From contig CM055109.1 of the NCBI GenBank assembly GCA_029204225.1, positions 1,438,673-1,502,672 on the forward strand: a stretch of DNA of 64,000 nt. Reading direction: 5' to 3'. The notes beneath the pieces are model-generated. The model did not search any database. It was given only the letters and a program-made list of their open reading frames with translations, and was not told where the DNA came from. Both the position numbers and the translations under genes were made by a program. Source of the stretch: Diphasiastrum complanatum. Lineage: Eukaryota > Streptophyta > Lycopodiopsida > Lycopodiales > Lycopodiaceae. This document shows, piece after piece, positions 23,244 through 35,103 of the stretch; the stretch's first letter is position 1, and every line of letters starts with the position of its first letter.

Positions 23244-24305
23244 ATGTCTTCAAGTGGTAGGTCAAGTGGGAGACCATCTAGAAGAAGAGCTCGTGAGGAG
23301 CCCGAAGAATATAATCAAGAGTGGTTTGAGAATCTATCTCCTCAACAAAGAGATAAAATTAAAAATCTTGTGTTATCTTCTTCGGGTGAATCATCCGACA
23401 GAAGAGCTTCCGAAGGTGCAGAATCGTGTCGTGTGCATTATGATCTTAATCCACGTGGTGGAGTTATAAAAAATACGCATGGCAATGTAGTTCATGCCCA
23501 TTTGCGTGATTTAGTTGCTTTATATTTTGGTAAAGATTACATGATCGATTGGTCCTCCCAATCGCTTGAAGACAAAAATAAAATAATAGAGACTTTGTAT
23601 TCTGAATTCCCTCAATCCAATGCTTTTAGTAGGACTTGGGCCTTGAATACAATGTGCCTTTGGATTCGAAACAAAAGGCAATTGATGAGAAGAGTCGTGA
23701 GGAATCCCAAGAATCCCACGAAGCCTGGATGGTGCTCCAAAGGGATTGGAGGAAGGTGAAAGGGCAATTGTTGCAAAACAATCCCCAAAAGTATGAACAA
23801 CAACGTAGGGCCGCCGCCGAGAAGCTCTTAAGACATGGCCTAAGTCACTTGGGATCGGGAGGAAGGGGCAATCCAGAGGCCCAATTTGTAAGTGCAATAT
23901 TTTTTAATATGATTCTATTTTTGTAGTGAGATTGTTAATGTTTTTTTATTGCTAAACTATGGTTTTTTTGTTGAATGTAGCTTAGTGATTTTGAAAGACA
24001 CATGACCGCCGCGGAGTACAAGCAAGGTTACGATCATGGATATGCCGGCCTTAAGGCTTTTATGGAATCCCATGGATTGTTTCCAATCGTAAACTCTTAA
24101 CCTTTATTGTTTTGTGATTGTTTACTTTGTGGTTTACAAGTAAGTTTAATCTCAATTTAATTAAATCTTTGATTCTATTTTGTAGAGAGGCTCTACAACT
24201 TCAAGTGTTTGTGATGTGGAAGAAAATGTGGAAGAGAACGTGAAAGAGTATGTGAATGAGAGCGAAGGGGAGTTTGAAGATGTGGAAACCAACGTACACC
24301 TATAA
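23244..24305 (+). pseudogene. Second CACTA-encoded protein (plant transposase-24/TNPA-like), 1-bp frameshift
   Basis: Three exons, 23244-23887, 23981-24088 and 24186-24305, with GTAAG/TAG-type borders and matching phases. The N-terminus is Ser/Arg-rich, followed by AHLRDLVALYFGKDYMIDW and a Trp-rich segment (WALNTMCLWIRNKR). The frame then changes within a GGG run at 23742-23744, after which the family-like DWRKVKGQLLQNNPQKYEQQ and HLGSGGRGNPEAQF continue. The last exon is acidic (EENVEENVKEY). Layout and the GSGGR motif suit the second protein of CACTA elements, which in En/Spm binds subterminal repeats. One missing G explains the frame change. Function is inferred, not shown. Confidence 0.7.
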
Positions 24306-24309
24306 GATG

Positions 24310-25165
24310 AAGGAGGCGAGGAGGGAGGAAGTGATGATGAGTAGAGGTTTTTTAATTAAATGTAAGGCCTTGTAGAAGGCAATGTAGGAAGAGAGAATTT
24401 ATTTTCTCATCAATGTGCTTGTTTTTAAATCAATCAATATAATATTTTGGCATCACATCATTCTTGCAAAAATTTTGAATGCATATATTTTTAATCCATG
24501 AATGCAAATGTATAGTCCATTGAATGCACATCTATTGATTGCAAATGTATCTATTGATGTATTCAATGCAATTTATATTCTATTTAATGCACATCTATGC
24601 AATGCAAATGTATCCATTGGTCAATGCAAATGTATCCATTGGTCAATGCAATGTATCTATTTTAGCACATGATTTGCATGCTAGAATGCACAATAAAAAG
24701 TAATGGAAAGCACAATGGAAAGTAATGGAAACCACAATATAATGCATCAATAGATAACACATTAAGTTATCAACTAAATATCAAATGAATCAAAATAAAT
24801 GTGAATTTACCTTTACTATTGTATCTCCATTGTTTTGCAATCTTTGCTTTTCCTTTTGCATGCACTTGATCTTTGAATCCTTTGCAATGAAAGCTCATTT
24901 TTCATTTTTCATATCCAAACCTACATCACAAACAAAAAAGATCTTAAAACTTATGATCACAAAACACATACTATTAACATCCATCAATGAACTAAAAATC
25001 CTAAACACTATCAATCTTCTCACTCACATTCATCATCATCTCATTCTCACTCCCATCTATACTCTCTTTTTCTCTCTCTCTCTCTCTCTCACACAACACA
25101 AAAATAGAAAGTCACTTCTAGTGTCAGAGCGAACCACATTCTGGTTCGCGCCAAATGTTTTTTTT
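24310..25165. other. Non-coding tail of the plus-strand CACTA gene, with short repeats
   Basis: A/T-rich. It includes tandem copies of aatgcaaatgtatccattggtc near 24600-24650 and a (CT)n run of about 25 bases at 25065-25090. No gene was recognised. Confidence 0.55.
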
Positions 25166-25440
25166 TTTTTTTTGTGGATTATCCACGCAAAATTAGAATT
25201 TTTATTTTCGGCTCCGGGTGTCGGAGGTTTGCCCGGCTGCCGGTAGTCGGACTTGGCGTGGATAATCCACGCATTTTGAATTTCACGACATCCGGCCGAT
25301 CTGCTGCCGGAAATGACATTTGCATGGAACATCCACACGTGGATAATCCACGTGCTTGTATCCACGCCAATCCACGGCTATATCCACGTGAATTTTTTTT
25401 TTGCCCGCTCGTCCTCCTTTGTATTGTGCGTGGATATTTG
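25165..25440. repeat. Right subterminal palindromic repeats of the CACTA element
   Basis: GTGGATTATCCACGC near 25173, GCGTGGATAATCCACGC near 25256, CACGTGGATAATCCACGTG-like sequence near 25335-25352, and several half-sites (TATCCACG) to 25390. They mirror the left cluster, and GC-rich spacer words such as CCGGC are shared with it. Confidence 0.88.
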
Positions 25441-25460
25441 CTATATGTGTTCTTGTGGTA

Positions 25461-26040
25461 AGAGTTAAATTTGAGTGTGTCGATATGATCATCACCCAGT
25501 TCTCATATGTAGAGGGCAAGCTTGAAAGCAATGTCATAATTGTGTCTTGATCGTCCATGACTGATCCGACAACGACCATCTGTTGCAAGAGATTCTTAAA
25601 CTAGTTAATGTGATTCTGAAGAGAATCACCATTAGACATTTTGAATGTGAAGAATTTCCTTCGTAGATGAAACTTAGTAGTTATGTCCCTCACATCATAT
25701 AGTGAGTTCAAGATGTCCCAAACGTCTTTTGACATTTTAGCTTCAGCTATGTGTCCAATCCGTGTATCTGATATATTGAGGATAATAAGCGTGAAAGTTT
25801 TACCATCCTTCAATTTCCACTTTGAGTCTTCTGTGTTGTCTTCAAGTTTTACTTTTGTACTTGTAACAACATCCCATAGCTCGTTGGCCATTAGCAAGGT
25901 CTTCATCTTTAATTTTCACAAATGATAATTGGATCCATTCAACTTAAATAAGATTGGCTTTACTTTGAAAATCCATCTGGAACTTAGTTTGTCGATTGTA
26001 TCGATGACGCTAAGATGTAGTAATGCCAACAACATGAAAT
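25461..26040 (-). pseudogene. Copia element C gag, 5' part
   Basis: UBN2-type gag: MKTLLMANELWDVVT at 25906, SKDVWDILNSLYDV near 25730, then in a second frame QDTIMTLLSSLPSTYENWV (25550-25490), running to the CACTA junction at 25460 with SNLTLT. An in-frame stop near 25601 and another near 25920 show decay unrelated to the transposon. Confidence 0.9.
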
Positions 26041-26167
26041 CAATTCTCTGATACTGAAACCATGAAAGGAACTGAAGAATATGATATCAATATGATCTCG
26101 CGAAAGATATCAAGTATTAGAGCTTTCGCTCTGATATCAAAATATTAGGCCCTGAAGAAGAATCAAC

Positions 26168-26179
26168 GCTCTGATACCA
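26168..26179 (-). other. Primer-binding site of copia element C
   Basis: TGGTATCAGAGC on the minus strand, immediately inside the right LTR. Complement of initiator Met-tRNA. Confidence 0.92.
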
Positions 26180-27446
26180 TGTCGGAAAATAGGATAGATA
26201 ATGTAATGCGGAAACTTCTTACTTCCAATGCATGACTATGTTTATTAAAAATTGAACAACGCAGTAGTGATGGAAATCATGTTCAATCTTTAGCAACTAA
26301 CTTTCGCTAGATACTAAGTGATTACGTAGCCAAACATAAAGTATTGAATTCTCAGACAATTTCTATCAGTTACAAAAGCAATACAGAGATGCATGCATTC
26401 TGACATATACTGAACGCAATAAGAAGATAGTATCAATTCTAGAAAAACAAAATGAGATGCTAATGAGCGCAAAACAATAGCGGATAGAAATCGCGCACTC
26501 TAAGTTGCCTTTGAGTAATTGAGAATAAGTCTGATAATAAGCAGCTCTGCTGATAAGCAGTAGCGCAATAGCAACTCTAAAATAAATCTCTAAAAGACTG
26601 ATCTAGAATGATCAAGAGAGTTCAAGCTTGAAAGCTTGAAAGAGAGCTAACAATAATACTTTCTGATTGTGAATGATCTGCTTGATAAGAGCGTAGGAAG
26701 CGTCATGTAATAACACTCAACTCCTTCACAATTCACAATGTTGATGCGTTGCTTCAGAACTTGAAAAGAGATGTATGAACAGTTGATTTATACTAAGTAA
26801 TTAGGTCGTCAAATGCGATTGCCAGTTGGCTGGTGTCCGCTGGCATACATCCAGTTCCTTCTCAGAAATTGATTGCTAATAAGTGGTGAAAATTGGTCGT
26901 AAACAGTTTGTCTGCATAAATGAACTAAGAATTGTCACTCTGTAGAAATGAACTAAAACTGCCACAGGCGACAATGTTGCAAAAGGCGACAGTGTCGGCT
27001 TTTTGCGAAAAAGTCGATAGTGTCGTAAAATCTCATTTCCTTAATATTGGGGTAGCCCCACACCTTGCCAGAGTCATTTCCTTGACATTTGAGGCACTTT
27101 GAAAAATGCGACTCTGCATATTTACTCGTAATTCCTAACAGGCAAAAAATACGAAAAGGGCAAAACTACATTTTTACACGGGATTTTTGACAGGCGACAG
27201 TGTCGCAAAAATGCAAAAAAGACGACACTGTAATTTTACTCGTAATTCTTGACAGGCGACACTATCGGGATTGTAGAGAGAAAATGCGACACTGTTGTCA
27301 AACTTCGTGTATTTCTGCAGACTGTGTAAAAACACTTGTAAATTTGCAGACTGTACGAAGACATGGAAAAATCCTTAGAACTAGATAAACAATGGATGAG
27401 GATTGAAACCGATTAGTCAATTAGTAAGAAGGAGAATAATCTAACA
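26180..27446 (-). mobile_element. 5' LTR of copia element C (right copy)
   Basis: 1267 bp, TGTCGG...CTAACA, adjacent to the primer-binding site. It pairs with the copy at 8441. It includes many short words of the form gcgacactgt/cgacagtgtcg that repeat within the LTR. Confidence 0.9.
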
Positions 27447-28397
27447 TATAATCCCTCTCCAACTCATGCTGCAAGTGGACTTACCAACTTTGACTGCCAA
27501 CTTGGCAAGCGAGGGTGGAGTGATACTAGTGTCATTCCAGTTACTTGAGCCTTTTCTCTTACCTCCCCATTTGAGCACATTGAAAATTTTAATATCATGC
27601 ACATGATCACCTTCCTTTTAGATTGATGCTTTAGTAAGTACTGGTAGAACTGGCCTTTCTAATCAGCTCATGCAACTTCAAATGCCATTGATAGCTCCAC
27701 TTGTTTGACAGCATGAATGGGCCCAATTGATGAGTTTGAATTGCTCTTACATGGTAAAGAGATATGCCACCTCATGTGGCACTCAATATATTGTTTGGCA
27801 AGGGAGAAAGCCTGGTTTTTAAATATAGACCGCTGAAAACAAAGCATAGAGATTGAATCCCAATTTCAAAGTCTCAGAATGAGAAAGTATATGTTCAAAT
27901 GTGACCATAGAACATTATATTGGTGTTTGAGAAAGCCAACAAAAGAAAGGTATAGGAATGGAATTTGACATTATTTTTCAAAAATCGATATCTTAAAATT
28001 TTTTATGCTTTCACCAAAAGCTTTGTTGCAATCAAATCGCTAAAAAAAGGAAAATAGACCAAGATTGCACTTTGGAGAAAAAAAAATAAAATAGAAACGC
28101 ATTTTAATGCTCAAATTCACCTACGAGTGACACCTCAACTCTTAGCAAATCATCACAACAGCTTACGAGTTACCACTATCGCAGCGAAGGTGAAAATGCA
28201 AGGTTTTTGAAAATATGGCAAAAAAGATTTTCCGAACGCACCCACTAACAACATTGGGACATGTTTTTGAGAGTTGTGGGGGAAATTGAGCCACCTCTCA
28301 AGTCGTGGCCTCAACCTCAATCCATGTCATGATGTGTAAACCATAATCAGATATTTAATAAAAAACGTCATAGAAACACTAAATTTACACGCAACCG
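27447..28397. other. Upstream region of KAS I, anonymous
   Basis: No gene recognised. A (TA)n run of about 40 bases is at 28400-28439. A pyrimidine-rich stretch (ttctcttctcttctctctc) near 28473-28498 is typical of plant 5' leaders or core promoters and precedes the KAS I start by about 300 bp. Confidence 0.5.
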
Positions 28398-28398
28398 C

Positions 28399-28443
<45 letters not shown>

Positions 28444-28803
28444 ATAAATAATTTTTTAGCAGTTTTTCCTTCTCTGTTCTTCTCTTCTCTTCTCTCTCGC
28501 CGATACTGTAGAGAAGTCTGCGTTTGAGCCGCTCGCGATGGCGCTGCGAACGCCTCCGATGATGCAGCATCTCAGAGGAAGCACTGCACATATCACAACC
28601 AAAATCAAAGCAACAAGAAGAAAAAGAAAAGGGAAAGAAAGGGCTTCTTACACGGAACTCGGAATGCTGAAAGTTCAATGATGAGCTTGTTATGAAAGTG
28701 TTAGGTTTATGTGTGGTGCAGTTGTGAGGATTCTCTTGGTGGCGGTGAGCGGCGCCTGCCCTTCAGTAGATGCTGCTAGAGAGTGTGAATCAGTGAGGCA
28801 GCA

Positions 28804-31800
28804 ATGGCGTTGCTTGCAACTGCACCGTGGGGTACTCAGACGGCATTGCAGAAGAGGTTAGGGTTTTCAGCAAACCCTCTCAGGGGATGTCAACATCAGG
28901 GACTTAAGAAGATAGTGGATACGGCGGTTGCTGATGTCCATCTTCTAGATCTTTCATCCTCTAGTAAGATTCCTTTATTTCCTACGTCTGTTTATCTTCG
29001 TATCTTTGTGCAGTTCGCCATGGCTTGACCATCAGACATCTCACATTAAAAATATGTGCATCGTGTGCTTCGGTTGGCATGTTTTTTGGTATTGCGATAA
29101 ACTGGATATTGTTGAGGTCAAAAGATTTGAGAAAAAATTCGCAGTGGGTTCCACACTTGCTTGAAGTACTTGAGATTCGTTGAAAATATAATGCATTTAG
29201 GAATTAAATTCAAACTATGCTGCCTGTGCTGACATTTTCTTTCCTTGGTGAAGCTGCACACAAGCCAATCATGTGTAGAGCATCGGCCCCTTCAGCTGTC
29301 ATGGCTCCAAGAAGAGAGAGAGACCCTAAGAAAAGAGTGGTCATTACCGGCATGGGCCTGGCCTCAGTGTTTGGTAATGATTTGGATGTGTACTATGAGA
29401 AGCTTTTGGAGGGGCAAAGTGGAGTAGACATAATAGATCGATTTGACGTTTCAAAACATTCAACAAAGTTTGCAGGACAAATTCGAAATTTCTCAATGGA
29501 GGGATATATTGATCCAAAAGTGGACAGCGAGCTAGATAATTGTTTTAGGTACTGTCTTGTTGGTGGAAAGAAGGCACTGGAACATGCTCATCTTGGAATT
29601 GAACAACTGAACAAGGTAATTGCCAAAGCTAGATGTCAAATGGTCTGCATTTGTTTTTTTATTGTATGTCCTAATTTGTGCTTCATAGCGGAGATGAATT
29701 CCTGACTCCAAGGAAAGTAAAGGTCTTCACCAACTCACCACTTATTGAAGAACCAAATGGGCACATAATTGCATTATAGTCTAAAATCATATGAGATCCA
29801 ATTTTTATTGAGTTATGATTGAACCTTGTTCTTATATGTCCTTATTTGTATTGCTGATTGGAGCCAAACTCCTGACCTCAACTATTGGAAAGGAAGTCCT
29901 CACCAACACAGCATTTAGAGGCTAATTTGTTCAAGAATGCAGAATTCCCCTGTCCTGGTTTATTAGTATACAAGTATTGACCTCATGCCAAGTGGGAAAA
30001 ATATTCATTGCCGTGGATTTGCATGTTTAAAGTCTTCTTGCAGTTTTTAAGCTTGGGCACATATGCCTTTCTGGTTTGTTTGAGTTTTAGAAAGTCTTCT
30101 GATTTTGTGAACGCACAAGCCTCTTCTCGGCCTTCGTGAGTTTCTTCTACAACTCTTTTCTTTGAGATAGTTTATGCGCTCATGATAACTTTCTTAGAAA
30201 TCTCCTTGATGTCATTCGGAAAGGGTGAATCTTACAATTCTAGCCATACAAAGACGGGCCATTTTTATGACAAGATATTATTGGGTGTTTTAGAAACTAG
30301 TCCAAAGAAAAAATATCTTTGATCAGTTAGAGCTTGTTGAAATCAATTTTATTACACTCATAAAAAAAATCTCAGCCCCTATCACTTTGGAGCAAAATAA
30401 CTTGTGCACCATCAGTATATTTACTTCATGAAAAGCTCCTACAGTGGCGTTTCTTACTAAGAATGCCCACGTAGAATGTTTTTCACATATTCTTTCTGTC
30501 AAGTGAATTTTTGGTTTCAAAGTTTTTAGCTAAAGATGACTTTAAAATGGTGTTACTGTGGAGGTTCATCAAAATACAGGTGAAACTTAATTTTTAATTG
30601 TCAGGAGTAGGTGAAAGAGAACAAAGAATATGCGAGGAGTTGGGAATCATATCCACATAGAAAAGGAGGTAATTATGGTTAATTGTCTTTTGCTTCTTAG
30701 TCAACACTGGGTCTACCCAAGAGAATCTGGATTCTTCTGAAATCCAGATAGCAACTTATGCTTGGGTACCAATGAGACATAAGCAGTGCATCACTGAATT
30801 TATTGTTTTAATATGCGTTTGATTTTTTTGTTGCATGGACATTTTTTCTATCTCTACCTTATTACATCACTGACTTCTAAAAATAAATTTGCGAGTTTGG
30901 ATATATTCCAGTCTCACAAATAGATATATATCCACATGGAAAGCTCTCACTGACGTCTATGAGGAAATGTAAAAGAGATTGATGGGAATGAGCAGACAGT
31001 TTCATTAGGCTTGCCTCACTGCATTCTAAAGATAGCGAGGAGGTGAAGTCATTGATGACTAAGAAAAACCCACCGGTTGGAGGACCTTATCTACCCATTT
31101 ACAAGGAGTTAGATAATCTGTTGTTGACAATCAATGAGGTGCATCAGCTGTTAGCAAGCCTCAAGGCAGATGAAAATTGTTCAAGCCAAGAAAACTCGAG
31201 GATGCAGAACAAATCTCAAAGATGGCGAGTTAATGGTGTACACCTCTGCTGCCAATGATGAGGCAGATAGGGTTGGGACATTGAAGTTTGAAAATAGAAG
31301 AGATTGACCAGCTGAAGAAAGAGATAAAAGTTAATCTGCCAGCAGGGATAGCAGGAGGTAGAACGTGAAGAAGAAAGGGGCACAGTTGGGTGGCCATCAA
31401 GCAGTAAACAGCTGCACCTGCTTTGGACCGATGCATGACCTGCTGGCAGGTTCTTCCTTATCAGGCGGTTGGTAGCCATCTGAGTGATTCCTTTTTTTGT
31501 GAAGAAGTGGCAAATTCACACAATTATGAAGAAGAGAGGTTGCAACATGTGAGGAGAACTAGCATGGTGATAATAAAAGCAAAAAAGCCATTCAAAAAGA
31601 AAGAGGGTGGTTGTAGAAAGACAAGTGAGAAGCACGACTGGGGACAGAGGAGCATGAATGATAGAAACTGAGTCTGTTCTCTAAGTTAATTGTAGGTAGG
31701 AGGACAACAGTCAATCTTCAAGCTTATGAGAGAGAAAGAGAAATCACAAAGGGGTAGCATCAGCTAGGAAAAACATGTCGTGCTCTTTTAGATATTGCTA

Positions 31801-34800
31801 TGCAGAGTTGCAGCGGGTCGCGATCCACTGCGAAAACGTTTCGGATCGCGCGATCCGGGACCAGAAACGTGATCCTGGATTCGAAAAAAAATTTCAAATT
31901 TTTTTCTCATCCCAATCCGCTGATGGTTGTTATTGAAATGAATAGCAGCTTACTGCTGCAGATATGGACAGTGAATGCAGATATATCTTCATGAAGAGCA
32001 GATTATTGCTGCAGATCTGTACAGTGAATGCAAATATACTGAACCCAATGAATGCAGCCAACCCTAAACAACCAGAAAGTTCTGACAACCAGCAAGTTTT
32101 TGAAAAGTTTTCTAATTTGTGGGCCGCCTAACCATCTGAAACCAAGCAACAGAACTGCATAAGAACTGCTTTTTTAAAATCCTCTCACATGATACTGATA
32201 TTTGCAAACTTTGATAAAAAAGAATAAAAAAAATTTGCAATCAGGGAAACCCTAATGGGAATTCCTGGATTGCGTTCCGGATCATGATCTGGAACGCGTA
32301 CTGCACTTTGTTGCAATGGATGACAAACAAGGGACATCACAATTCACTATTTCTTGATGAGAAGATGTTATGCAGAAAGACCATTGTTGTAGTAGGATAA
32401 AGAAGAGAGGAGCATTGTCTGCAAATATGAGTTATTATTCTCTCTTCTGGTCAGGTATTTGAAGCATAGTTGCACAGAAATGCGTTTCTGGGCAAACACG
32501 TTTCTGATCTAGAAACATAGTTAATTTTTTTTTTTAGAAAATAGCTTATGGCTGAAAGTTTTTTAGGGGAGCAATGGTCAAACCAGCGTTTTGCATCTGA
32601 GAAGTGCAGTAGATAGGGCACAAACAGATCTTATTTTCAGTAGCTATTTGGTTGTTATTTGCTCTGGTTCTCAATAAATGCTAATGCTACAGTTTGGGCT
32701 ATCAACTTATGGATGATGATCACTGTTGCAATCATTTCACTGGAGATGTGAGTGCAATGTGCATACAGTTGGGGGCATAAATATTGGGCCCTTATCAGTG
32801 CGCATTTGAACCCCCATTTTTATCTACAGGGGGTGCAGGGGGGCAGTGATCCCCTTGCTACTATCGCCGGGGGGGTCCAGGGGGGGCCGTCCGAAGCAAA
32901 AAGCGAGGTACAATTGCTCTACAGTTCCCCCCCCCACTGGAACCATCTGTGATTATAACGAACATGCTAGAGGTTAGTGTTGAATTTTAATCCTTGACAA
33001 AACCCAACATGGATTAATGCACCTGAACTGGACCATCCTATACCCGAAACATTCGGCAAACTATACAGATGTAATGCTCTTAATTAGAGCTTTCATCTGA
33101 TACCCATATTGACCACCAAAAAAAAAAAAAGACATGTTTCTGAGAAACGTTACCAGAATCCAGAAACGTGTTCTTGAACCGCGTTTCTGAACGCGTTTAC
33201 AGAAATGCTCGCATTCTCGAGGCATATGCTGAGCCAGGTGCTGAGCCCGGCGAGCCGTCAGATGCCGCAGACTCTGTTTCCATTGGTGCACCCACTGCCA
33301 CCGCCCCTGCCACTAGTACACCCACCGCCACCGCCCCCACCCCCACCGCCGCATCCGCACCCGCACCCGCCACCGCCACCGCCTCCGCCACAGCCACCCG
33401 TACCCCTCCGCCAGCAACCTCCACTGCTGCACCTACGCATGTGCCATCACCGTCAGATCTGCGGGTCCGTCCACATCCTCCGCTTCCGCACCTACACCTA
33501 GGTCACCACCTCCAAGTCCGCATCGTCCACATCCACATCCTCCCAGCCATCCACATCCCGAGGCACCAGACAGATGTCCATGCCGGGATCTTTCAGAGAG
33601 AGGCAGCACAGAGAGGCCACTAGGACCATAGCACAGATGTTCTATGACCTGAACCTCTCCTTTATCATGGCATCATCCCGCATCTTTCGAGAGGCTATCT
33701 CGAAAGTTGCAGTCTGTGGGCCCGGCTACACACCACCCACAGCCGATGCACTAGGCGGCCCTTTGCTCTTGGAGTGGGTTTCATCCGTCAGAGAGAGACT
33801 AGTCGCACTGCAGGAGGCTTGGGATAGATTCGGCTGTTCCATCATGGCTGATGGGTGGACTGATCGTCGTAGACGTCCACTCATCAACGTGATTGTGTCT
33901 AGTTGTTACGGTTCCATGTTCCTACGCAGCATCGACGCCTCCGAGGCAGGGAGAGTGCATTCGGCCGAGTACATTAACACCATCATCCGTGCAGCGATAG
34001 AGGAGGTCGGGCCACAACGCGTTGTCCAGGTACAATTTTCTTTCATTAGTTGCTTGGTCATTTACTGCTTAATGTTGATACAAAAGTTTTGCGTAGTTTT
34101 CGATTGATCGCAATGTGTTTCCAAGCTGTGAACTGATAATGTAAACGTATCGCGAAAGGTTGTGACGAACAATGCGTCCAACTGCCGCGGTCTGGGGGAG
34201 CTTCTTATGGCAGAGTACCCCTCCATTGTGTGGACTCCATGTGCCGCACACTCACTGGACCTTCTCCTGCATTCCATCGGGCGCCTGCCTTGGATCAGTG
34301 AGATTCTCACGAAGGCACTTGCGGTTGTGGATTTCGTCACACTAGCAGATGCACTTCACAGAAATACACCCCCCCTGATAGCATTCCATAAACACATACA
34401 TTACATTGCAATACACCAGGCACGCGTTGCACAAAAAACACACCGTACATTAATTCATCAGATGTATCAAAACAACAATACGTATTCTCGCCATATACGG
34501 CTGGGGTTGTTCTTTACTCTATGTTAGACACTAAATGCTGTCTCATCTATAGACGGCACCTGAAACGGACCCCGTTTGGATGAACGGGGCCGTCGGACGA
34601 GAAGCCGCAAAAGCTGTTATGGGTGGTCATGGTCTGCTGACTCACTAACTTTGCCAAGTTGATTTGATTCGTATCGGCATAATTGGATTCGTATCGGCAT
34701 AATTTTGTCACTGCTGTAGCAGAACAGAATGGGATGATCGGTCTTGTGGTTCCCTGTAGTGAATGGCATAGTTCTGCTAACCATTCACTCTTCTGGTGTC

Positions 34801-35047
34801 CATTCACTTCTGGAGTTTAAAATTGTGAACAACACTTTTGTTACAGTTGTTTTCATCAAGCTATGGAATTGAGGACGCACACCACACAAGCCCATCAAAC
34901 CGCGCAAAAGTGTGGATTTATCTTATGGTTTAGGACTAAGGGTTAGCAAACAAATGGTGAAAAGGCCGACATCAAATATACTGTTGAGGAAGATTCTGAT
35001 GATGATGAAGAGTACAAGCCTTCAGTTAGCCTGGCTCGCCTCCATCT

Positions 35048-35103
<56 letters not shown>

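Larger units (their letters stand above)
13020..25457 (-). mobile_element. CACTA (En/Spm) DNA transposon, 12.4 kb, with SET-domain cargo
   Basis: Bounded by GTA/GTA. The termini start CACAACTAGAAAAC (left) and, on the opposite strand from the right, CACAAGAACACATATAG, a short imperfect inverted repeat related to the common plant CACTACAAGAAAA type. Palindromic subterminal repeats occur inside both ends. It encodes, from the right: a plus-strand transposon gene (23244-24305), a minus-strand finger-SET gene (21648-19047), and a minus-strand TNP2/DUF4218/DUF4216 transposase pseudogene (about 18735-15000). Excising it with one GTA restores the frame of the interrupted copia gag, confirming both ends to the base. 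Confidence 0.93.
8441..27446 (-). mobile_element. Ty1/copia element C, split by a CACTA transposon
   Basis: Two long direct repeats (left from 8441 starting TGTTGG, right 26180-27446 starting TGTCGG and ending CTAACA) are LTRs of one minus-strand element. A primer-binding site lies next to the right LTR at 26168-26179. Gag is on the right (about 26030-25461), then gag continues at 13019-12870. Protease, integrase, RT and RNase H follow to 9679. Removing the CACTA insert and one GTA copy leaves about 6.6 kb, a normal copia size. By eye the first ~150 bp of the LTRs differ at about 8 positions. The outer flanks TATCA (8436-8440) and TATAA (27447-27451) may be a mutated 5-bp target duplication. 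Confidence 0.9.

Noticed and set aside
13020-25460. Reading the 8.4-27.4 kb region as two separate copia elements
   Set aside because: LTR pairing, matching gag halves, the GTA duplication and the restored frame show one element split by a CACTA insertion.
28385-28678. Minus-strand frame upstream of KAS I
   Set aside because: It runs through the TA array into the pyrimidine-rich leader and shows no domain; the region fits promoter/5' leader of KAS I.
33197-33501. Gly/Val/Ala-rich and Pro/His-rich frames
   Set aside because: Shadows of one GC-rich low-complexity stretch upstream of the hAT domain; composition alone explains the open frames.
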